In this document: piece by piece, positions 1 through 5,837 of the stretch
Numbering within the stretch: position 1 is the stretch's first letter
Layout of the letters: each line of letters begins with the position of its first letter
Origin: an uncultured Rhodospirillaceae bacterium
Lineage (GTDB): Bacteria > Pseudomonadota > Alphaproteobacteria > Rhodospirillales > UBA2165
Assembly (NCBI GenBank): GCA_913054205.1
Contig: CAJXJM010000140.1
Coordinates: forward strand, 1 to 6,835
Direction: 5' to 3'
DNA: 6,835 bases
Position numbers and translations under genes: made by a program
The notes under the pieces: model-generated
Told to the model about the DNA's origin: nothing
What the model saw: only the letters and a program-made list of their open reading frames with translations
Databases searched by the model: none

Positions 1-1
1 A

Positions 2-328
2 TATTGCCAAAAAAAGAGGACGCATCGAAAATGCGACCATCCGGTTAAGTTTAAACGGGCGCGAGTCGGCGGCGATGAATTTGCGATGTGGCTGGATGGT
101 ATCGATACCGAAAGCGCCGAGCAACGCGCTGCGGCGATGATTGAAGACAGTCAAATTTTCAAAAAGCATTCTGGCGATATGGATCACCCGCTCGGACTAT
201 CAATCGGAGTTTCGATGTACGCCTCGGACAGCGAGGAAGATATCGATCACTTGCTCCATCGGGCCGATGAAGCGATGTACAAAGTCAAACGCCAAGGCAA
301 AGGTGGTTTTGCCTTCGAAGATTTTTAA
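2..328 (+). CDS. GGDEF-domain protein (diguanylate cyclase type), 3' end only
   Basis: This is the C-terminal part of a GGDEF domain, the fold that makes cyclic di-GMP from two GTP. The motif GGDEF is intact at bases 68-82, preceded by RV and followed by AMWLDG. Downstream come the usual landmarks LSIGVSMY (core strand) and RADEAMYKVKRQGKGG (the family's ADxAMYxAKxxGr block). The gene stops with TAA at 326-328, and the protein ends soon after the domain, so no EAL domain follows. The second reading frame is open to the left edge, but its residues before RVGGDEF (…HPVKFKRA) do not resemble the family. Reading the third frame over bases 3-59 gives a much more family-like stretch, which suggests a one-base shift near 57-59. 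An RxxD inhibitory site is not visible in either reading. It converges on argB with 20 bp between the stops. Any N-terminal sensor domain lies outside the window, so enzymatic activity is inferred only from the motif. Confidence 0.85.
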   Translation, partial: YCQKKRTHRKCDHPVKFKRARVGGDEFAMWLDGIDTESAEQRAAAMIEDSQIFKKHSGDMDHPLGLSIGVSMYASDSEEDIDHLLHRADEAMYKVKRQGKGGFAFEDF

Positions 329-348
329 TTCAACAAATGAACTGTGAG

Positions 349-1257
349 CTAATCGGCTTCGATGAGAGTTCCGGCGCCGTGCTCGGTAAACAGTTCCAGT
401 AGTAGCGAATGTGGCACCCGGCCATCAATGATAACAGCCGCATCAACACCATCCTCAACCGCATTGAGGCAGGTTTCTACTTTAGGAATCATGCCGCCTT
501 GTATGGTGCCATCTTCGATCATTTGACGCGCTTGTTTTGCATCCATTTTCTGGATCAACTTGCCATCAGCATCCAAGACTCCGGCGACATCGGTGAGTAA
601 TAACAGCCGTTTTGCCGTCATTGCTGCAGCTATCGCGCCGGCGGCCGTATCGGCGTTTATGTTAAAGGTTTCGCCTTTATCGCCAGACCCAATGGGTGCG
701 ATCACCGGGATCATGTCCGTCTCTTTGAAAACATCGAGCACATGAGTGGTGATGGTTTTAGGCTCGCCAACAAACCCAAGATCGAGAATTTTCTCGATAT
801 TGGAATCTGGATCGCGCTGGGTGCGCCGAACTTTGGTGGCTCTGATTAGATTTCCATCTTTACCGGAAAGGCCCACTGCAAAACCGCCGGCATCATTGAT
901 AGACGCCGCGATTTGTTTGTTGATGGAGCCTGCCAAAACCATTTCGACAACTTCAACAGTGGCGGCATCGGTAACCCTAAGTCCATCGATAAAAGAGGAT
1001 TGAATTTTCAAACGATCCAGCATTTCTGCAATTTGCGGTCCGCCGCCATGCACGACAATCGGATTAATACCAACATGCTCGAGCAGGACGATGTCATTTG
1101 CAAATTGGCTTGCGAGAGTTTTATCCCCCATCGCATGGCCACCATATTTAATCACGAAAGTCTCTCCCGCATGCCGCCGCATATAGGGCAGCGCCTCGCC
1201 AAGCACAGCTGCCTGGGCGAGAGATTTTTCCTTTAATTCATCGTCAGCTTTACTCAT
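349..1257 (-). CDS. argB: Acetylglutamate kinase
   Basis: ArgB phosphorylates N-acetyl-L-glutamate with ATP, the second step of arginine biosynthesis, in the cytosol. The 302-residue protein shows the amino acid kinase fold signatures in order: [10 protein letters not shown] (residues 35-44, with the phosphate-binding Lys37), VVHGGGPQI (68-76, substrate loop), DGLRVTD (acetylglutamate-binding Arg), [47 protein letters not shown] (nucleotide side) and [10 protein letters not shown] near the C-terminus. About 30 residues precede the first strand. An N-terminal helix like this is typical of arginine-inhibited hexameric kinases, so feedback inhibition is likely but inferred. The start is ATG at 1257 and the stop is TAG. 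The ribosome binding site is weak (an AAAGAA stretch about 8 bases upstream). It is the last gene of the minus-strand cluster, 96 bp after engB, and may have its own expression signals. I found no convincing promoter there. Confidence 0.97.
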   Translation of the reverse strand: MSKADDELKEKSLAQAAVLGEALPYMRRHAGETFVIKYGGHAMGDKTLASQFANDIVLLEHVGINPIVVHGGGPQIAEMLDRLKIQSSFIDGLRVTDAATVEVVEMVLAGSINKQIAASINDAGGFAVGLSGKDGNLIRATKVRRTQRDPDSNIEKILDLGFVGEPKTITTHVLDVFKETDMIPVIAPIGSGDKGETFNINADTAAGAIAAAMTAKRLLLLTDVAGVLDADGKLIQKMDAKQARQMIEDGTIQGGMIPKVETCLNAVEDGVDAAVIIDGRVPHSLLLELFTEHGAGTLIEAD

Positions 1258-1288
1258 GGTTTTGTTCTTTGATCTAAAAAGGTATATG

Positions 1289-1336
1289 GGCGGTTTTGTT
1301 CGGGCCGGACTTTAGCCTAACTAATTGAAAACCGCC
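1289..1336. repeat. 9-bp inverted repeat in the engB-argB gap
   Basis: GGCGGTTTT at 1289-1297 is matched by its exact reverse complement AAAACCGCC at 1328-1336, with 30 bp between the arms. It fills much of the 96-bp gap between engB and argB. In the minus-strand transcript the second arm is followed about 8 bases later by CCTTTTT, so it could act as a weak terminator or attenuator before argB. The long loop is not typical of an intrinsic terminator. The repeat itself is directly seen; its function is a guess. Confidence 0.4.
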
Positions 1337-1353
1337 AATTATTTTATGTAGAA

Positions 1354-1995
1354 TTATTTAGACGTCGAATTTGCAAGAGTTGCAAGGGCAGCGCGCATTT
1401 CTTCGATCCCTTTGGATCTAAAAGAACTGGTCACCAAAATCTCGGGGTGGGCGGCGACGTGCTTAGAAATTTCAGTGTTGGTTTTTGCCAGCAGATTTTC
1501 GAGCTCAGCAGGTTTGATTTTGTCGCATTTGGTGAGGATGATTTGGTAGGCTACGGCGGCCTCATCCATCAAATCCATCGCTTCTCGATCCGTTGATTTA
1601 AGGCCGTGCCGGGAATCGATCAGCAAACAAACCCGGCGCAATTGAACGCGGCCTCGCAGATAACTTTTGATCAGCCTGGTCCATTGATCAACAACCGATT
1701 TAGAAGCTCTGGCATAGCCATATCCTGGTAGATCGGTCAGCATCATCCGACCGCCGAGGTCAAAGAAGTTCACCTGCTGAGTGCGGCCCGGTGTGTTAGA
1801 TGTACGGGCCAGGTTTTTACGACCGGTCAGGGCGTTCAAAAGGCTCGATTTGCCGACATTGGAGCGCCCGGCGAAAGCGATCTCAGGCAGGTCGCTGTCC
1901 GGTAATTGATCAAAGGCCGCCGCGCTGATTAAAAACTCACAATTCTGCGCGAATAACAGCCGACCTGTTTCCATTTCGTTTTGGTCGATCTCCAT
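1354..1995 (-). CDS. engB: Ribosome-biogenesis GTPase EngB (YihA/YsxC family)
   Basis: EngB is a small TRAFAC-class GTPase needed for late assembly of the large ribosomal subunit, and is essential in many bacteria. At 213 residues it has normal family length, a single G domain. Visible motifs are G1/P-loop GRSNVGKSS (residues 43-51), the switch I region SNTPGRTQQVNFF (66-78, with the G2 Thr), G3 DLPGYGYA (88-95, the family hallmark), G4 TKCD (155-158; TKxD, with Cys in the variable place) and G5 SSFRSKGI (190-197). The start is ATG at 1995, supported by a good AGGAACT ribosome binding site at 2000-2006, seven bases from the AGGA core to the ATG. The stop is TAA. It lies 32 bp downstream of yidC in the same direction, a conserved neighbourhood in alphaproteobacteria, and probably shares the rpmH-yidC transcript. 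Confidence 0.96.
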   Translation of the reverse strand: MEIDQNEMETGRLLFAQNCEFLISAAAFDQLPDSDLPEIAFAGRSNVGKSSLLNALTGRKNLARTSNTPGRTQQVNFFDLGGRMMLTDLPGYGYARASKSVVDQWTRLIKSYLRGRVQLRRVCLLIDSRHGLKSTDREAMDLMDEAAVAYQIILTKCDKIKPAELENLLAKTNTEISKHVAAHPEILVTSSFRSKGIEEMRAALATLANSTSK

Positions 1996-2027
1996 GCGGA
2001 GTTCCTAAAGGGGTTGGCAGCCTGATG

Positions 2028-3821
2028 TTAAGTTTTCTTAGGGTTACCGATTGGCACGCCGGCTTTCCGCATAATGAAGTATTGCTGCAAGACGGAAAGC
2101 GCATTGTTCCAGGCCCAATAGATCACCAATCCGGCTGGGAAACGCGCCAGCATGAAGGTGAACATAATTGGCAGGAACATGAAAATCTTAGCCTGCATCG
2201 GGTCTGGCGGCGGCGGGTTCAGCTTTTGCTGAATGAACATGGTAACGCCCATAATAATCGGCCAAATACCGATTGCCAAAATCTCCGGCGGTGACCAATT
2301 GATCAAACCAAACAGGTTGAGCGGTGTCATAGGATCGGCTGCCGACAAATCATGAATCCAGCCATAAAACGGTGCATGACGAAGTTCGATGGTCACGAAC
2401 ACGACCTTATAAAGCGCAAAGAACACAGGAATTTGAGGTAATATGGGCAGGCAGCCCGACGCCGGATTTGCTTTCTCTCGCTTGTACATCGCCATCACTT
2501 CTTGGTTCATCCGGGCGCGGTCATCTTTAAAGCGTTCGCGCAATTTGACCATTTCGGGCTGAAGCAATTTCATTTTGCTCATTGCCCGATAGGATTTATT
2601 GGCGAGAGGGAAGAAAGCGAGCTTGATGAGAACCGTCAGCAACAAGATCGCGAGACCCATGTTACCGAGGAAACCCGTGAAGTATATGAGGGCAAAAAAG
2701 ATCGGCTTGGTCAGAAATTCAAACCAACCCCAATCGATCGCCAGATCAAAGCGCGTGATGTTTAACTGATCGCGATAATCGATGATCAGCTGAGCTTCTT
2801 TAGCTCCGGCAAAAAATCGGCTGCTGGTCTCCGCTATTGCACCGGGTCTAATCACCTGAGCATCGCTGCGGAAATCAACCTGATAATTATCGAGATTTTT
2901 TTGAATTTGGTCTGAGAAACGATTGTCCGCCGAGGTATTTTGATCGGGAATTAAGGCCGTCAGCCAGTATTTATCGGTGATGCCGATCCAACCGCCTTTG
3001 GATTTGTTTTGAATGAGCTTATCTTCTTGGATCTCGTCGTAATCAATTTCTTTCAAAACGCCTTCGAAGACACCTAAGAGGCCTTCGTGGAGGATGTAGA
3101 AATCAGTGATTTCCGGCGTGCCGGTTCTAGATATGCGGCCAAAAGGGAAAACTGTTGCTGATTTACTGCCACTGTTATGAACCCGCTGCTTGATTGTAAA
3201 CATGTAATTGGCATCAAGAGAAATTTCCTGGAAGAAGGTAATGCCATCAGGGTTTTTCCAGGAAAGCGTAACGGGATTTTCTGGGGTCAGAGTTTGTTGG
3301 TTAGACGTCCAGACGGTCGTCGCATCGGGCACTTTTGTATCTGCTGAAACCCAACCAAAATCTGCGTAATAAGGCCTGGCACTGCCAAACGGCAAAAGCA
3401 GGGAAATGTTTTTACTGTCTTCATCGATGGTTTCCCGGTAGTCGCTCAAAATTAAATCATCAATGCGTGCGCCGGTTAAAGAGATAGAGCCTCTCACGCG
3501 CGGCGATTCGATTTTCAAACGTGGGGTTGCCGCCAATACTTTTTTATAATTCTCTTCGCTTAAAGCAGCTGAACTGACGCCTTGACCTGGAACGGGAACG
3601 GCCATGCCGGGCGCGCCCGGTACTGCGATAGAAGGTGCGCCATTTGAAGAGGCCGCAGGCATGCTCGGTGCTGTCGGCGTGCCGGGTTTGATTTCAGCCG
3701 CTTTTTTCTGCTCAGCAGTTTGAACGACTTCTGGCGGCCGTTGGCTCGCGCTATACCACTGAAAACCGACCATGATAATGGCCGACAGCACGATAGCGAG
3801 AAGCAGGTTCTTTTGTTCCAT
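2028..3821 (-). CDS. yidC: Membrane protein insertase YidC
   Basis: YidC inserts and folds inner-membrane proteins, alone or with SecYEG. The 597-residue protein has the Gram-negative architecture. A first membrane segment lies at about residues 5-22. A Pro/Ala/Gly-rich periplasmic linker runs to about residue 85, and the large periplasmic beta-sandwich domain from about 95 to 350. The conserved insertase core begins near 366. In the core, the first helix runs into VLIKLAFFPL with Lys400 at the position of the groove Arg in E. coli (the EcYidC R366 site). The charged cytoplasmic C1 loop follows (about 407-455, including KMKLLQPEM and ERFKDDR), then GCLPILPQIPVFFALY, WIHDLSAADP, IIMGVTMFIQQKL and the last pair with FPAGLVIYWAWNN. 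It ends in a short basic tail (RKAGVPIGNPKK). The start is ATG at 3821, with CAGGAAAA about 11 bases upstream. It sits 19 bp after yidD, its usual partner. Confidence 0.98.
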   Translation of the reverse strand: MEQKNLLLAIVLSAIIMVGFQWYSASQRPPEVVQTAEQKKAAEIKPGTPTAPSMPAASSNGAPSIAVPGAPGMAVPVPGQGVSSAALSEENYKKVLAATPRLKIESPRVRGSISLTGARIDDLILSDYRETIDEDSKNISLLLPFGSARPYYADFGWVSADTKVPDATTVWTSNQQTLTPENPVTLSWKNPDGITFFQEISLDANYMFTIKQRVHNSGSKSATVFPFGRISRTGTPEITDFYILHEGLLGVFEGVLKEIDYDEIQEDKLIQNKSKGGWIGITDKYWLTALIPDQNTSADNRFSDQIQKNLDNYQVDFRSDAQVIRPGAIAETSSRFFAGAKEAQLIIDYRDQLNITRFDLAIDWGWFEFLTKPIFFALIYFTGFLGNMGLAILLLTVLIKLAFFPLANKSYRAMSKMKLLQPEMVKLRERFKDDRARMNQEVMAMYKREKANPASGCLPILPQIPVFFALYKVVFVTIELRHAPFYGWIHDLSAADPMTPLNLFGLINWSPPEILAIGIWPIIMGVTMFIQQKLNPPPPDPMQAKIFMFLPIMFTFMLARFPAGLVIYWAWNNALSVLQQYFIMRKAGVPIGNPKKT

Positions 3822-3840
3822 ATTTTTTGTTTTCCTGACT

Positions 3841-4236
3841 TTATCTCTTTAACGGCGGTTCCGACGCAATTTTTGCGAAAGATTTGTGCGAATGTGAGTC
3901 CTGTGACGGATTTGCGCGCTCTATATATTCGTGCGGAGGCTCTTCTGCAACCGACTTTTCGGTTATTTGTGGAGCCTTTTTCGAGGTTTGTTTTTGGGGT
4001 ACTGGATCATAGCCGCTACTGCCCCAAGGATTGCAGCGCAAAACGCGTTTCAAAGTCAGCCAGAATCCATAAAACGGACCATGAATTTGTATCGCTTCAA
4101 CACCATATTCCGAACAGGTTGGCAAATGCCGACAGGATCCGGGCAGAATTGGCGAAATTAGCCACTGATAGGCTCGGATAAGAAACAGAAATAAGCCCCG
4201 AATGAACCCCCGAAAGAACGTTGAGATTATCGTCAT
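3841..4236 (-). CDS. yidD: Membrane protein insertion efficiency factor YidD, with long C-terminal tail
   Basis: YidD is a small membrane-associated protein that helps YidC-dependent insertion. The family core is complete in residues 9-80. It has an amphipathic N-terminal helix ([20 protein letters not shown]), then [23 protein letters not shown], a [24 protein letters not shown] block and the three conserved cysteines Cys35, Cys41 and Cys68. The protein is 131 residues, whereas many members are about 70-100. The extra 50 residues after DPVP are polar, rich in Lys, Glu, Pro and Ser, and look disordered. Its ATG overlaps the rnpA stop by 4 bp (ATGA at 4233-4236), so translation is probably coupled. 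yidC follows 19 bp later. The hydrophobic segment lacks a cleavage site, so it is probably peripheral or anchored at the inner face. Confidence 0.95.
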   Translation of the reverse strand: MTIISTFFRGFIRGLFLFLIRAYQWLISPILPGSCRHLPTCSEYGVEAIQIHGPFYGFWLTLKRVLRCNPWGSSGYDPVPQKQTSKKAPQITEKSVAEEPPHEYIERANPSQDSHSHKSFAKIASEPPLKR

Positions 4237-4622
4237 GAGGCATCCTCATAGGCGTTAAGTTTCTTAAGCGCGGTCTCCAGATCGGAGACCAGCGCCGCGA
4301 AGGGACATTTTAGCGCATTTTGGCGACCAATAATGACAAAATCGCGGTACGGACGCGCATGAATGGGCAAAATAACCTCTGCAGCCGCTCTCAAGCGTCG
4401 TTTGACACGATTGCGCTCCACGGCATTGCCAACTTTCTTGCTGACCGTAAACCCTAGGCGCAGAGCTTTAATTTTTCTATCTGAAGCGTCAGGCGAACGT
4501 TCCTGCTGGCTATGCTCGCGCATCTGTAGAATCAGGCCCGGCATCACGTGTTTCACGCGCGCAGAAGCCACCCGAAGAAACTCCGGGCGTTCTTTCAGTT
4601 TTTCTATCTGGTAGGCCACCAC
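4233..4622 (-). CDS. rnpA: Ribonuclease P protein component
   Basis: RnpA is the basic protein subunit that binds RNase P RNA and helps it cleave tRNA precursor leaders. The 129-residue protein carries the family RNR signature [22 protein letters not shown] at residues 57-78, with R70-N71-R72 at its heart. The N-terminal block [14 protein letters not shown] and the C-terminal [11 protein letters not shown] are also typical. A polar stretch ([16 protein letters not shown], about 35-50) is inserted in the loop before the core, as often seen in alphaproteobacteria. The start is uncertain between two adjacent GTG codons at 4622 and 4619. Upstream, the frame is open back to a TAA at 4704-4706 but overlaps rpmH there in another frame. 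No clear ribosome binding site precedes either GTG, so coupling to rpmH (stop 23 bp away) is likely. Its last bases overlap the yidD start. Confidence 0.96.
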   Translation of the reverse strand: MVAYQIEKLKERPEFLRVASARVKHVMPGLILQMREHSQQERSPDASDRKIKALRLGFTVSKKVGNAVERNRVKRRLRAAAEVILPIHARPYRDFVIIGRQNALKCPFAALVSDLETALKKLNAYEDAS

Positions 4623-4645
4623 CGGACCGTCACAAAACCGGGCGG

Positions 4646-4780
4646 TTAAGCGGACAGGCTTTTGCGACCTTTTGCACGGCGTCTGGCCAAAATCCGACGA
4701 CCGTTAGCAGTAGCCATACGGGAGCGGAAGCCATGACGACGTTTGCGCACAAGGTTGCTCGGTTGGAAAGTGCGTTTCAC
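4646..4780 (-). CDS. rpmH: 50S ribosomal protein L34
   Basis: This 44-residue gene encodes L34, a very basic protein of the large ribosomal subunit. The translation matches the family end to end: it opens with [20 protein letters not shown], continues through [20 protein letters not shown] and ends LSA before TAA at 4646-4648. Length is exactly usual. The start is GTG (4778-4780), chosen because the family begins at this Met and because GGAGAAG lies four bases upstream. The gene heads the minus-strand cluster, with rnpA following after 23 bp, the near-universal rpmH-rnpA pair. A strong promoter candidate lies about 90 bp upstream. No dnaA gene or DnaA-box cluster is present here, unlike in many other bacterial classes, where this locus neighbours the origin. 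Confidence 0.97.
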   Translation of the reverse strand: MKRTFQPSNLVRKRRHGFRSRMATANGRRILARRRAKGRKSLSA

Positions 4781-4784
4781 TAAA

Positions 4785-4791
4785 CTTCTCC
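4785..4791 (-). promoter_or_regulatory. Ribosome binding site of rpmH
   Basis: The minus strand reads GGAGAAG here, followed by TTTA and the GTG start at 4780. This is a near-ideal Shine-Dalgarno sequence at good spacing. It decides in favour of the GTG, since no ATG start exists at the family N-terminus. Confidence 0.85.
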
Positions 4792-4818
4792 GAAAAAATT
4801 TTCTCTACGGTCCTTAAA

Positions 4819-4850
4819 ACGCTCAAGTGAAAGCGTGGGTTCAGGGAACC
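4819..4850 (-). promoter_or_regulatory. Two small hairpins in the rpmH leader
   Basis: In the predicted rpmH leader RNA, GGTTC/GAACC (4838-4850, three-base loop) is followed directly by ACGCT/AGCGT (4819-4836, eight-base loop, extendable by one G-U pair). The second hairpin leads into TTTTAAGG. The arms are short and the U-run is brief, so this is at best a weak attenuator or a structural element that protects the 5' end. The base pairing is seen; a role is speculative. Confidence 0.3.
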
Positions 4851-4868
4851 GGTAAAAGCAAGGCCCGG

Positions 4869-4897
4869 TGTATACGTTCTTGGGCTCGATAAGTCAA
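4869..4897 (-). promoter_or_regulatory. Sigma70-type promoter for the rpmH-rnpA-yidD-yidC cluster
   Basis: On the minus strand, TTGACT (4892-4897, five of six to the -35 consensus) is followed by exactly 17 bp and then TATACA (4869-4874, four of six to the -10 consensus). A start of transcription near 4862 would give a leader of about 80 bases before the rpmH GTG. This is the best promoter in the window and is placed correctly for a highly expressed ribosomal protein operon. Confidence 0.7.
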
Positions 4898-4944
4898 CGA
4901 TACCCGGAAAAATAATCTCATAAAGTTTGCTGGCGTTCAATTTT

Positions 4945-4964
4945 TAGTCACGCAATGGTGACTA
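4945..4964. promoter_or_regulatory. Palindrome TAGTCAC-N6-GTGACTA, possible operator
   Basis: A perfect inverted repeat with 7-bp arms and a 6-bp centre (GCAATG) lies between the two divergent promoters. It is about 48 bp upstream of the rpmH -35 box and some 120 bp before the TVP38 start. The two-fold symmetry and 13-bp centre-to-centre spacing of the arms are what a dimeric helix-turn-helix regulator would bind. It is not followed by a U-run in either direction, so a terminator is unlikely. No regulator gene is in the window. Confidence 0.35.
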
Positions 4965-4980
4965 GCAGTATCCGGCTTCT

Positions 4981-5013
4981 TTGCCTAATTAAGTCCGAGA
5001 GAACATATATACT
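4981..5013 (+). promoter_or_regulatory. Candidate promoter for the TVP38-oxidoreductase pair
   Basis: TTGCCT (4981-4986) stands 17 bp before CATATA (5004-5009). The overlapping TATACT (5008-5013) is the better -10 box but would need a 21-bp spacer from the same -35. Either would give a leader of about 60 bases before the ATG at 5082. The match is modest; the position upstream of an unaccompanied divergent gene is the main support. Confidence 0.3.
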
Positions 5014-5081
5014 GTAACGGGTGTCCTCAAAATGCCGATTGGCACTCCAAAGTGAAAACTAAAATTGAATAATAGGTTTAG

Positions 5082-5831
5082 ATGACACAAAGCCCTTCCC
5101 GAGAAACCACTGACGCTTATCAGTCTAAAGACCAAAATACATTATCGCTGTGGCGGGTGTTGCCAGTGGTGGTGCTTTTGATTGGATTAATAACGGCCTT
5201 TTATATGGACCTCCATCACTTTTTGACGTTCGAATCTCTGCAAGATAACCGTACGTCTATCATGAATTGGAAACAGGAAAATTATACGGTTTCCACTTTT
5301 GCTTATGTTCTCGCCTATGGTCTCGCAACCGCGATCAGTATACCGGGCGCAATTTGGATGACGATTGCCGGCGGGTTTATGTTCGGCACGATTAAAGGCG
5401 GGTTGTTGGTGCTATTTGGGGCAACGCTTGGCGCGACTATTGTATTTCTGGCAGCGCGCTATGCTTTTGCTGATTTTTTCCATGCAAAATGCGGCGCGAC
5501 AATCCAGAAAATGGAAGCAGGTTTTAAAGAAAATGCCTTTTGTTATTTATTGGTGTTGCGCTTTGTCCCGCTTTTTCCGTTTTGGCTGGTGAATTTAGTG
5601 CCGGCCTTTTTGAGCGTACCGATTCGGACCTTCGTTATTTCCACTTTTATCGGTATTATGCCCGGCACGTTTGTTTATGCGAGCCTTGGCAGTGGGCTGG
5701 GTCATATCATTGACCAGGGTGGCATGCCGGACATTGCCGCCATCTGGAGCCCGGAAATTCTATTCCCCCTAATTGGCTTGGCTTTTTTGGCGCTCATTCC
5801 GGTGATATATCGGAAATATAAAAAAACCTAA
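5082..5831 (+). CDS. TVP38/TMEM64 family membrane protein (VTT domain, DedA superfamily)
   Basis: This 249-residue integral membrane protein belongs to the TVP38/TMEM64 group of the DedA/VTT superfamily. Members of the superfamily have been linked to lipid scrambling or transport, but the role of this bacterial branch is not settled. A hydrophilic N-terminus (1-23) precedes the first membrane helix (about 24-42). The VTT core runs from about 73 to 207. It contains SIPGAIWMTIAGGFMFG (86-102), GATLGATIVFLAAR (113-126), the re-entrant type segment LRFVPLFPFWLVN (159-171) with its conserved Arg and prolines, and STFIGIMPGTFVYASLGSG (187-205). A last helix (about 225-243) ends in a basic tail, RKYKK. 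The start is ATG at 5082 with a weak TAGG five bases upstream. The stop is only 6 bp before the ATG of the oxidoreductase gene, so the two are almost surely one operon and may act together. Confidence 0.93.
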   Translation: MTQSPSRETTDAYQSKDQNTLSLWRVLPVVVLLIGLITAFYMDLHHFLTFESLQDNRTSIMNWKQENYTVSTFAYVLAYGLATAISIPGAIWMTIAGGFMFGTIKGGLLVLFGATLGATIVFLAARYAFADFFHAKCGATIQKMEAGFKENAFCYLLVLRFVPLFPFWLVNLVPAFLSVPIRTFVISTFIGIMPGTFVYASLGSGLGHIIDQGGMPDIAAIWSPEILFPLIGLAFLALIPVIYRKYKKT

Positions 5832-5837
5832 TAATCG

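Larger units (their letters stand above)
4781..5081. other. Divergent intergenic region between rpmH and the TVP38 gene
   Basis: This 301-bp stretch contains no credible gene. A minus-strand open frame at 4704-4940 reads through it into rpmH in the wrong frame and has no family-like sequence. From left to right the region holds the rpmH ribosome binding site, a leader with two small hairpins, the rpmH promoter, a perfect 7-bp-arm palindrome, and an AT-rich stretch that probably contains the rightward promoter. No tRNA, DnaA box or long repeat was seen. Confidence 0.7.

Noticed and set aside
49..56. GTTTAAAC, an eight-base palindrome and rare restriction site near the left edge
   Set aside because: It could hint at a cloning junction next to the suspected frameshift, but one occurrence is not evidence and the flanking sequence still resembles the GGDEF family in another frame.
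329..348. Terminator between the convergent GGDEF gene and argB
   Set aside because: The 20-bp gap has no stem of useful length and no T-run. Any terminator would have to lie within coding sequence.
2025..2294. Plus-strand open frame opposite the yidC 3' end
   Set aside because: It is antisense to conserved YidC core sequence, with no supporting start signal or family resemblance. The same holds for other plus-strand frames within 409-1236, 2502-2765 and 3720-4614.
4704..4940. Minus-strand open frame of 78 codons overlapping the 5' half of rpmH
   Set aside because: It reads rpmH in the wrong frame, covers its promoter and leader, and has no recognisable family sequence.
5033..5044. Short palindrome TGCC-GATT-GGCA upstream of the TVP38 gene
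   Set aside because: Four-base arms are expected by chance in a region of this size, and no partner signal supports it.
4781..5081. Replication origin next to rpmH
   Set aside because: No DnaA-box-like sequence or AT-rich repeat array was found and dnaA is absent. In alphaproteobacteria the origin is usually elsewhere.
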